A DNA stretch of 64,000 nt from SZUA-309 sp050185825 (GTDB lineage Bacteria; Pseudomonadota; Gammaproteobacteria; Pseudomonadales; Azotimanducaceae): NCBI GenBank assembly GCA_050185825.1, contig JBFWZA010000004.1, positions 124,001 to 188,000 on the forward strand, given 5' to 3'. The notes beneath the pieces are model-generated. The model worked only from the letters and a program-made list of their open reading frames with translations, was not told the origin of the DNA and ran no database searches. The first letter of the stretch is position 1. Each line of letters opens with the position of its first letter. A program made the position numbers and the translations under genes. Positions 57,733 through 64,000 of the stretch are shown one piece after another.

Positions 57733-60700
57733 TCAGGACGCCTTCTTAATGGTAAATCGAAACGGCCGACCGTCGATTTCCGCGTTCACGCCACCAGCAG
57801 CTTCGCCCGCTTCGGTTATCGGTAGTGTGGCTTCCACAACCGTTAACGTTGATTGAACGATGTACTCACGGTGTTCTGCTACCGCCGCTAGCAACTCGGG
57901 ATCACCTTCATAGCGCAATTCGATGCGGTCGGCCACGTTGAGCCCCAGTTCCTTGCGGCGCTGCTGAATGCGGTTGACGATTTCACGGGCGTAACCCCCG
58001 CGGATCAGAGACTCGTCGAGGTCGGTGTCCAGGTCCACGGAGATGAAGCGGTTCGAAACCGTGTGGGTACCCGGACGGGCCTGCTGCAGCACCTGGATCT
58101 CTTCCGTGCTGAACGTCTCCCCGCCCACGTCGATGGTCCCGGTGTCCTGCAGCAAGGCGATTTCTTCGGCGCCGAGCCTGCCGAAGGCCGCCTGGAACTC
58201 CTTCATCCGTTTGCCGAGGCGCTTGCCGAGCACGGGGAAATTCGGCTTCGCCACCAGGCTGATGTAGGCGCTCTCGTCAGCCTCGTAGCGCACGTCCAGC
58301 ACGTTGAGCTCGCTCTTCACGTAGTCCTCGAGGCGCGCGAGCCCGTCGAGGATCTCGGGGTCACGGTGGATGATGGTGAGGCAGCGCAGCGGCGTCCGGA
58401 GGCCCACCTTCGCCTCTTCGCGGCGCTGCCGGCCGAGCAGCACCACCTGCTGCATGCGGTCCACGGCCACCTCGAGATCCTGCCGCACCCGCCCCGGTTC
58501 CGGCTCCGGGTAGTCGCACAGGTGCACGGAGAGCGGAGACGGCGCGCGGCCGCCCAGCGAGTTCAGCGCCAGATAGAGGTGCTCCGAGAGGAACGGCGCG
58601 AACGGCGCCATGACCTGCGAGAGCTCGTTCAGCGTCGTGTAGAGGGTCGAGTACGCCGCGATCTTGTCCGCCGTGATGGACTCACCCCAGAACCGGGATC
58701 GGTTCAGCCGGATGTACCAGTTGGTGAGGTTCTCGATGAAATCGAAGAGCTGCGGCACCACGTTGTAGAGCCGGTAGGCCTCCATCTGCTCCGCGACGCC
58801 CGCCTTCAGCGTCTGCAGCCGCGAGAGGATCCACTGATCGAGCACGTTCTCGCCATAGTGCAGCCCCTTGTCCGGCGACCACTGGTCGATGTCGGCGTAG
58901 GTCTTCAGGAAAGAGAACGCGTTGTACCAGGGCAGCAGCGCGCGACGGGTCATGTCCCGCACCCCCGAGTCCGAGAAACGCTGCTCCTCGGCCCGGACCA
59001 GACCGGAGTTGATCAGGTAGAGCCGCAGCGCGTCCGCGCCGTAGATCTCCATGAGCTCGTCGGGCGGCGTGTAGTTCTTCAGCCGCTTCGACATCTTCTT
59101 GCCGTCTTCCGCCATGACCATGCCGTTGACGATCACGTTGCGGAAAGCGGGCTTGTCGTAGAGGGCCGCGGCCAGCACGGTCAGCGTGTAGAACCAGCCC
59201 CGGGTCTGGTCCAGCCCCTCGGCGATGAACTCCGCCGGAAACCCGGATTCGAACACCTTCTCGTTCTCGAACGGGTAGTGGAGCTGGGCATAGGGCATGG
59301 ATCCGGATTCGAACCAGCAGTCGAGCACTTCCTCCACGCGCCGGTAGGTGCCTTCCTCGCCGGGCAGGGAGAAGGTCAGCGGGTCCACGTGCTCGCGGTG
59401 CAGGTCGTCGATGCGCACGCCCGTGTAGCGCTCGAGCTCGTCGATGGAGCCGATGCAGAGCTCGGCCCCGGTGACGTCGTTCACCCAGATGGGGATCGGC
59501 GTTCCCCACACCCGGTTACGGGAGATCGACCAGTCGATGGCGCCTTCCAGCCAGTTGCCGAAGCGGCCGTCCTTGATGTGCTCGGGCACCCAGCGGATCT
59601 GCCGATTGGCGTTCAGCATCCTGTCACGGATCTCCGTGACGCGGACGTACCAGGACGGGATGGCCAGGTAGATCAGCGGCGTGTCCGACCGGTAGCAGAA
59701 CGGATAGCTGTGCTGGATCGTGTCCTGCTTATAGAGGGCGCCGGAGTCCTTCAGGTAGCGGATGATGTGCCTGTCCGCGTCCTTCACGTACTGGCCGGCG
59801 AAATCCGTGACCTCGTCCGTGAAGGTGCCGTTGATGGTGACCGGCACCACGAACGCGTCGATGCCTGCGGCCTTCAGGATCCGGAAGTCGTCCTCACCGA
59901 ACGCCGGCGCCTGGTGGACCATGCCGGTGCCCGCATCCGTGGTCACGTAGTCGTCGGCGACCACCACGAACGCACCCCGTTCCCGCTCCCCGGCGAAGTA
60001 CGGAAAGACCGGCTCGTAGCTTCTGCCCACGAGCGCGCTGCCTTTCAGCCGCTCCAGCACCTCGAGCTCGCCATAGTGGCCGGCACAGGCCTCGGCGATG
60101 TAGAAGTCGCGGCCCGCCGATGCGTCACGCACCTTCACATAGTCGATGTCTGCGCCCACGCAGATGCCCAGGTTCGACGGCAGCGTCCAGGGCGTGGTGG
60201 TCCAGGCGGAAAGGTAGGCGTCCTCGTCGGTGAGCTTGAACAGCACCGTGATCGCCGGGTCCTGGACGTCCTGGTAGTTGAGGTTCGCCTCGAAGTTGGA
60301 CAGCGGCGTACCGAGCTCCGTGGAGACGGGCATGACCCGGAAGCCCTGGTAGACGAGCCCCTTATCCCAGAGCTGCTTGAGCACCCACCAGACGCTCTCC
60401 ATGTACCAGGGGTCCATGGTCTTGTAGTCGTTGTCAAAGTCCACCCAGCGTCCGAGTCGGGTGATGGTCTGCCGCCATTCGCTGGTGTAGCGCTGCACGA
60501 TGGCGCGGCACTGGGCGTTGTAACCGGCCACCCCCATCTCCGCCACCGCCTGCTGGGCAGACATGTTCAGCTTCTTATCGATCTCGTGCTCGATGGGCAG
60601 CCCATGGCAGTCCCAGCCGAAACGGCGCATCACGTAGCGCCCCTTCATGGTCCAGTAGCGGGGCACGATGTCCTTGATGGTGCTCGCCACGATGTGGCCG

Positions 60701-60873
60701 TGGTGGGGCAGGCCGGTCGCAAAGGGCGGACCGTCGTAGAAGATGTACGGCTTCTTACCCCGGGTGTTGTCCAGCGTCCGCTGGAAGACGTCCTGCGCGT
60801 CCCAGTAGGCGAGGATCTCGTGCTCCATGTCCACGAAGGAGGGTCTGCTGGTCGTGGTGCTCGGTTCTGCCAT
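57733..60873 (-). CDS. ileS: Isoleucyl-tRNA synthetase, type 2 (eukaryote-like)
   Basis: 1046 residues, the length of type 2 IleRS. It joins isoleucine to tRNA-Ile and edits valine. The ATP-site motif reads PHHGH (H57-H58-G59-H60) in place of the HIGH sequence, and KMSKR near residue 595 gives the second signature. The editing (CP1) domain is present (YLSAWTTTPWTLPSNLG, DAGTGMVHQAPAFGEDDF). The C-terminus is the type 2 kind and lacks the zinc-binding Cys cluster of bacterial type 1 enzymes. Type 2 IleRS are generally insensitive to mupirocin. The usual ribF and lspA neighbours are missing; a TetR gene follows. Confidence 0.95.
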   Translation of the reverse strand: MAEPSTTTSRPSFVDMEHEILAYWDAQDVFQRTLDNTRGKKPYIFYDGPPFATGLPHHGHIVASTIKDIVPRYWTMKGRYVMRRFGWDCHGLPIEHEIDKKLNMSAQQAVAEMGVAGYNAQCRAIVQRYTSEWRQTITRLGRWVDFDNDYKTMDPWYMESVWWVLKQLWDKGLVYQGFRVMPVSTELGTPLSNFEANLNYQDVQDPAITVLFKLTDEDAYLSAWTTTPWTLPSNLGICVGADIDYVKVRDASAGRDFYIAEACAGHYGELEVLERLKGSALVGRSYEPVFPYFAGERERGAFVVVADDYVTTDAGTGMVHQAPAFGEDDFRILKAAGIDAFVVPVTINGTFTDEVTDFAGQYVKDADRHIIRYLKDSGALYKQDTIQHSYPFCYRSDTPLIYLAIPSWYVRVTEIRDRMLNANRQIRWVPEHIKDGRFGNWLEGAIDWSISRNRVWGTPIPIWVNDVTGAELCIGSIDELERYTGVRIDDLHREHVDPLTFSLPGEEGTYRRVEEVLDCWFESGSMPYAQLHYPFENEKVFESGFPAEFIAEGLDQTRGWFYTLTVLAAALYDKPAFRNVIVNGMVMAEDGKKMSKRLKNYTPPDELMEIYGADALRLYLINSGLVRAEEQRFSDSGVRDMTRRALLPWYNAFSFLKTYADIDQWSPDKGLHYGENVLDQWILSRLQTLKAGVAEQMEAYRLYNVVPQLFDFIENLTNWYIRLNRSRFWGESITADKIAAYSTLYTTLNELSQVMAPFAPFLSEHLYLALNSLGGRAPSPLSVHLCDYPEPEPGRVRQDLEVAVDRMQQVVLLGRQRREEAKVGLRTPLRCLTIIHRDPEILDGLARLEDYVKSELNVLDVRYEADESAYISLVAKPNFPVLGKRLGKRMKEFQAAFGRLGAEEIALLQDTGTIDVGGETFSTEEIQVLQQARPGTHTVSNRFISVDLDTDLDESLIRGGYAREIVNRIQQRRKELGLNVADRIELRYEGDPELLAAVAEHREYIVQSTLTVVEATLPITEAGEAAGGVNAEIDGRPFRFTIKKAS

Positions 60874-60988
60874 GTCTTAAGGTTCGTATCTGTGGGTGTC
60901 CGCGCCCTGCAGGCAGCGCGACACCTTGAAAATTGCAGGCGGGGCGCCCGAAAAAGCGGGGCATTGTACCGTCATTGCAGCCCATTCC

Positions 60989-61005
60989 GTAGGGCCATAC
61001 CCTAC
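60989..61005. promoter_or_regulatory. Inverted repeat between ileS and LLM gene
   Basis: GTAGGG-CCATA-CCCTAC is a perfect 6-bp inverted repeat in the 178-base divergent region. TACAAT on the minus strand (60968-60963) is a possible -10 for ileS, which would place the repeat near its -35. Confidence 0.4.
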
Positions 61006-61051
61006 CCCGCTGGGCCATTTCAGACCCGGGACAGACCGGACGGGAGAGCGT

Positions 61052-61927
61052 ATGAGCACACGGACCCTGACCTTCGGCGCGGTGTTTCCGCACAACGAGA
61101 TCGGCACCGATCCCGGCGCCATCCGGGCCTATGCCCAGGGCGTGGAAGCGCTCGGGGCCACGCACCTGCTCATCTACGACCACGTCCTCGGCGCCGATCC
61201 CGACCGGCCTGGCGGCTTTCAGGGTCCCTACGACAAGGACGTGGCCTTCCACGAGCCGTTCACCACCTTCGCCTTCATCGCCGCCTGCACCGAGCGGCTG
61301 GAGATGATCACCACCGTGCTGATCCTGCCCCAGCGGCAGACCGTGCTGGTGGCGAAGCAGGCGGCGGAGCTCGCCATTCTTTCGCAGAACCGTTTCCGGC
61401 TGGGCGTGGGCACCGGCTGGAATCAGGTGGAGTACGTGGGCCTGAACGAGAACTTCGGCAACCGCGGTGCGCGTCAGGCGGAGCAGGTGGCGCTCATGCG
61501 CAGGCTCTGGACGGAGGACAGCATCGACTTCACCGGCCGCTACCACCGCATCGACCGGGCCAGCATCAAGCCCCGACCCGAGCGGCCCATCCCGGTCTGG
61601 TTCGGCGGCAGCGCACCGGCCCTGCTCGAGCGCTGCGGCAGGCTCGGTGATGGCTGGATCCCGCTCGGCAGCCCGAACGACAAATCGGCGGAGATGATCG
61701 CCGCGATCCGCCGGCACCGGGAGGCAGCCGGTCTCGCCTGGGACGGCTTCGGCATTCAGGCCCAGGCCCAGTTCGCCGGCGGCACGCCGGAACGCTGGGC
61801 GTCACACGCCGAGAAGTGGCAGCAACTGGGCGCGACGCATCTGGCGATCGCCACCCACAACGCGGGGGAAACCAACGCGGACGGCCATCTGGCCCGCGTC
61901 GAGGCCTATCTGCAGGCCGTTCGCTGA
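61052..61927 (+). CDS. LLM-class flavin-dependent oxidoreductase (F420-type branch)
   Basis: 291 residues from ATG 61052 with a GGGAGAG site. TIM barrel of the bacterial luciferase-like family: HLLIYDHVLGADP, FHEPFTTFAFIAACTERLEMITTVLILPQRQTVLVAKQAAELAILSQNRFRLGVGTGWNQVEY, IPVWFGGSAPALLERCGRLGDGWIP. The layout matches the TIGR03619-type LLM subfamily often labelled F420-dependent. Whether it uses F420 or FMN cannot be told here. It converges on the CMD-family gene. Confidence 0.9.
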   Translation: MSTRTLTFGAVFPHNEIGTDPGAIRAYAQGVEALGATHLLIYDHVLGADPDRPGGFQGPYDKDVAFHEPFTTFAFIAACTERLEMITTVLILPQRQTVLVAKQAAELAILSQNRFRLGVGTGWNQVEYVGLNENFGNRGARQAEQVALMRRLWTEDSIDFTGRYHRIDRASIKPRPERPIPVWFGGSAPALLERCGRLGDGWIPLGSPNDKSAEMIAAIRRHREAAGLAWDGFGIQAQAQFAGGTPERWASHAEKWQQLGATHLAIATHNAGETNADGHLARVEAYLQAVR

Positions 61928-61940
61928 CGCGCGGCGTTTC

Positions 61941-62570
61941 CTATCGATCCACCACGCTGAGGATGTCGCCCGCGCCTTCCGGCGCCGGGATCTCCTCGAC
62001 CCGCTCGGGCACGTTGTCGTATTCGAGCTTGAGCGCCCGGCTCATGGTGGCGTGCATCTCGTACATGCAGGTGATGTAGGTGAGCTCCAGGATTTCCTCG
62101 TCATCGAGATGCTCCTGGAGCGCCTCGAAGAGGCCGTCCGGCACACGCCCGCCGTCCAGCACCAGACAGTCCGTGTAGGCGAGCACCAGCCGCTGCACCG
62201 CGTCGAAGCAGTCGGCGGCCGGCCAGTGCGCAATGGCGTCGATCTGCTCCTCGGTGAAGCCCAGATAGCGCATGGACTTGCAGTGCTGGGAGAAGACGAA
62301 CTGGCTGCCCCGCGTGTAGCCGGCCCGGGTCTGACCGAGCTCGCGCAGCATGGGGTCGAGGGAGCGCTTCGGGCTGCGGTAGAAGCGGAAGCCGTCCACC
62401 GCGTGCTGCAGGCAGTCGGGAACCAGTGCGAACACCGTCCACCAGTTGCCCGGCGTGCCGGTATCCGTGCCCGGCTCTTCCACCGGATCACGGTCGCCGA
62501 ACAGGTGGCTGTACATGCGCTGGATGGCCTCCGGCGCGTCATCGCGGTGAACCTGCCTCAATCTGGGCAT
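61941..62570 (-). CDS. Carboxymuconolactone-decarboxylase (AhpD-like) family protein
   Basis: 209 residues from ATG 62570, with GAGGGAAGG upstream; an in-frame GTG at 62585 overlaps that site. An all-helical AhpD-like fold: LRELGQTRAGYTRGSQFVFSQHCKSMRYLGFTEEQIDAI with the E/C-x-x-H element (SQHCKSMR) partly changed, and ILELTYITCMYEMHATMSRALKLE. The usual CxxC pair is not seen (a single Cys at HCK), so peroxidase-type redox chemistry is uncertain. Unknown substrate. Confidence 0.87.
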   Translation of the reverse strand: MPRLRQVHRDDAPEAIQRMYSHLFGDRDPVEEPGTDTGTPGNWWTVFALVPDCLQHAVDGFRFYRSPKRSLDPMLRELGQTRAGYTRGSQFVFSQHCKSMRYLGFTEEQIDAIAHWPAADCFDAVQRLVLAYTDCLVLDGGRVPDGLFEALQEHLDDEEILELTYITCMYEMHATMSRALKLEYDNVPERVEEIPAPEGAGDILSVVDR

Positions 62571-62656
62571 GCGGCCTTCCCTCACGTCGCTGATCGAGGG
62601 TCGGATTATGGAGTGCCGAAACCCCGGGAGCCACCGGCCACGGGGACGGCGTCGCG

Positions 62657-62947
62657 TCAGCGCGCGTGCAGGGGCACGCTGTTGAAGCTCGGTGTCAGCG
62701 GTCGGCCCATGGCATAAGAATCGAGCACGAACTCGCGGATCACGGCCATGGACGTGCCCCCTTTCTGACCGCGTTCGCGCAGGAGCTCCTTGAGCATGCC
62801 GGCCTCGATCTCCGCCTCGAACTGGGAGTCGTAGGGCCCTACGTCCACCCCTTCACGCGTGTGGAAGAACCACTGGCCGTCACTCAGAAACACCCGGTCC
62901 GAGCGGAACCAGGTGCGCGGGCGTTCGTCTTTGCGTGCTGCGTTCAT
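62657..62947 (-). CDS. DUF6316 family protein
   Basis: 96 residues from ATG 62947 with AAGGAT upstream. RSDRVFLSDGQWFFHTREGVDVGPYDSQFEAEIEAGMLKELL is the DUF6316 core (a short beta-rich unit with W-F-x-TREG and GP). The rest (from about 65) is basic. No function is known for the family. It diverges from the MFS gene across 193 bases. Confidence 0.82.
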   Translation of the reverse strand: MNAARKDERPRTWFRSDRVFLSDGQWFFHTREGVDVGPYDSQFEAEIEAGMLKELLRERGQKGGTSMAVIREFVLDSYAMGRPLTPSFNSVPLHAR

Positions 62948-63140
62948 GAGGAAATCCTTCGAATCTCGTCCGGCAGTCTGACGGCCCGCGCCACGGGGGT
63001 CTGTGCCCGCGATGTTAACGGTTTCACACTTTTCGTGGCGGCTCTTGAACGGCTTGTGTGCCCGCAACCTCCTGAATTGTCGCTGGTTTTCTGCGAAGTA
63101 CCGGTCGTGGGGAGAAATGCCGGTAAGATGCGCTCACCCC
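62948..63140. other. Divergent gap between DUF6316 and MFS genes
   Basis: 193 bases without a gene. TAAGAT at 63124-63129 is a possible -10 for the MFS gene, with a start near 63136. No -35, operator or ribosome site stands out. Confidence 0.4.
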
Positions 63141-64000
63141 ATGAATCCGCCGAACCCGCCCAGATCCGCCTTCCCCTGGTACCTCACCAGCGCGAGCCTC
63201 TGGATGGCGGGTATGACCCTGCAGGGCTTTCTCTTCACCTGGCTCCTGGTGGGTACCCTGGCAGTGCCGGCGGACCACGCCGGGTTCGCCCGTACCCTCG
63301 CCGAGTTTCCACCGCTGCTCGTGCTGCTCGTCGGCGGCGTGCTCGGCGACCGTGTGGACGGTCGGCGCTACCTCGGGCTGATGCACGCGCTGATGGCGGT
63401 GCCGCCCATGGCGATGATCGCGGTGGTGCAGACCGGGCACCTGAGCTATGTCTGGGTGGTGGTGTTCGGCGTGCTGATGGCGTCGATCCAGGCCCTGTCC
63501 GATCCGGCGAGACAGGCGGCCCTCAGCCGGGTGGCGCGGCTGGAAGCCCAGCGGGCCGTCACCATCATGACCATCGTCACCTCCGGTGTCGGCATCGCCG
63601 GCTTCTACCTCGGCTCGTGGCTCGACGTCCTGGGGCTGGAGACCGTGCTGCTGCTGCAGTCCGTGGTGTTCGGCGTCGGCATCCTCGCCACCCGCCGCCT
63701 GCCCGACCTGTCGCTGCCGGACACGGCCCGCCCACCGGTGCTGGCAGGCCTCAAGGCGTTGTGGGCCCTGCCCCTGGTCAGGAACGCCATTGCGCTCAAC
63801 TTCGTCTCGAGCCTCTTCAACGCGGGCGCCTACATCGTCGCCATTCCCTACATCGTCACCGAGGTCTACGGCGGCGACGCCGCCTTCTTCGCCACGGTCA
63901 TGATCATCTTCACCGCCGGCAGCATCGGTTCCAACGTGCTGCTGCTGGTGTGCATGCCCCTGCGCCGACCCGGCCGGCTGTTTCTCATCATGCAGCTCAC
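63141..64000 (+). CDS. MFS transporter (N-terminal part, cut by window edge)
   Basis: 286 full codons from ATG 63141, running off the right end. MNPPNPPRSAFPWYLTSASLW, then repeated hydrophobic helices: FLFTWLLVGTLAVP, FPPLLVLLVGGVLGDRVDGRRY (the MFS loop 2-3 motif G-x3-D-R-x-G/DGRRY), PMAMIAVVQTG, VVVFGVLMASIQALSDPARQAALSRV, and helices 7-8 (NAIALNFVSSLFNAGAYIVAIPYIVTEVYGG). A major facilitator of the enterobactin-exporter/MDR-like type. The end is missing, so the substrate is unknown. Confidence 0.88.
   Translation, partial: MNPPNPPRSAFPWYLTSASLWMAGMTLQGFLFTWLLVGTLAVPADHAGFARTLAEFPPLLVLLVGGVLGDRVDGRRYLGLMHALMAVPPMAMIAVVQTGHLSYVWVVVFGVLMASIQALSDPARQAALSRVARLEAQRAVTIMTIVTSGVGIAGFYLGSWLDVLGLETVLLLQSVVFGVGILATRRLPDLSLPDTARPPVLAGLKALWALPLVRNAIALNFVSSLFNAGAYIVAIPYIVTEVYGGDAAFFATVMIIFTAGSIGSNVLLLVCMPLRRPGRLFLIMQL

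Noticed and set aside
60874..61051. T-box or other riboswitch in front of ileS
   Set aside because: No T-box specifier or antiterminator pattern is visible, and T-boxes are not expected in Gammaproteobacteria.
58063..61650. 1195-codon open frame antisense to ileS
   Set aside because: It mirrors the ileS frame in GC-rich DNA, with a composition rich in His, Arg, Val and Gln and no recognisable domain; ileS is clearly the real gene.
1..64000. CRISPR arrays, insertion sequences, prophage or tRNA genes
   Set aside because: No regular repeats with spacers, no transposase or integrase motifs, and no cloverleaf sequences were seen by eye; a scan with dedicated tools was not possible.

Overview
The window is 64 kb of GC-rich, densely packed bacterial chromosome. 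About 63 protein-coding genes can be supported, plus one candidate small RNA. Many neighbouring genes overlap by 1 to 4 bases (ATGA or TGATG junctions). I see no insertion sequences, phage genes, CRISPR array, rRNA or tRNA. The family mix points to an aerobic gammaproteobacterium, probably marine or hydrocarbon-associated: a PA2778/PA2779 pair, DUF6491, DUF6316, a YegD-like Hsp70, MnmH, an NnrU protein, a CYP153-type P450, PhoX and a GldG-type ABC system. I cannot name the genus from sequence alone.

Layout. 1-5,928: tail of an unknown gene; a minus-strand operon of serine hydrolase, class II-like sirtuin and two DUF6491 paralogs; a divergent ATP-grasp/alpha-E pair. 5,930-9,502: solute:sodium symporter, a tiny membrane protein, a REC-GGDEF diguanylate cyclase behind a CRP-like site, and DUF72. 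9,579-11,630: phosphate-starvation phosphatase PhoX behind phased PHO-box repeats, closed by a clear terminator. 11,646-14,505: a four-gene operon with two ferritin-like diiron paralogs (one keeping its metal ligands, one having lost most of them), an SCP2-like protein and a zinc ribbon. 14,609-22,058: secreted DUF3604 protein, HIT protein, thiolase, YfcG-like GST, HAD phosphatase and a second GGDEF protein behind a perfect CRP consensus site. 22,103-26,941: GldA/GldFG/DUF4340-type ABC system. 27,043-36,405: lipid and xenobiotic enzymes: hydrolases, SDR, MetY-like enzyme, a flavoprotein coupled to a cyclopropane-fatty-acid-synthase-like methyltransferase, two unrelated epoxide hydrolases, MAPEG. 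36,423-44,224: PaaI, NUDIX, an msrA-PPOX-CaiB-Hsp70 operon, a Sel1-repeat lipoprotein coupled to mnmH. 44,178-50,201: a cobalt-type nitrile hydratase operon containing a degenerate GH78 protein, with a LysR regulator at its head. 50,263-53,426: a candidate sRNA with an anti-Shine-Dalgarno-like loop, a membrane protein, a domain-permuted Rieske protein and CYP153 with an attenuator-like leader. 53,491-64,000: patatin, DUF4188, PA2778/PA2779, TetR, a type 2 isoleucyl-tRNA synthetase, an LLM flavin enzyme, a CMD-family protein, DUF6316 and a truncated MFS transporter.

Most novel candidates: (1) the diiron operon, where both diiron subunits and the SCP2-like protein share an N-terminal KLDW motif; (2) the nitrile hydratase operon with an apparently dead rhamnosidase homologue; (3) the Rieske oxygenase with its two domains in reversed order; (4) the sRNA at 50,297-50,425 and its possible pairing with the CYP153 leader. 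Functions rest on motif recognition by eye. No database search, folding or expression data were available.
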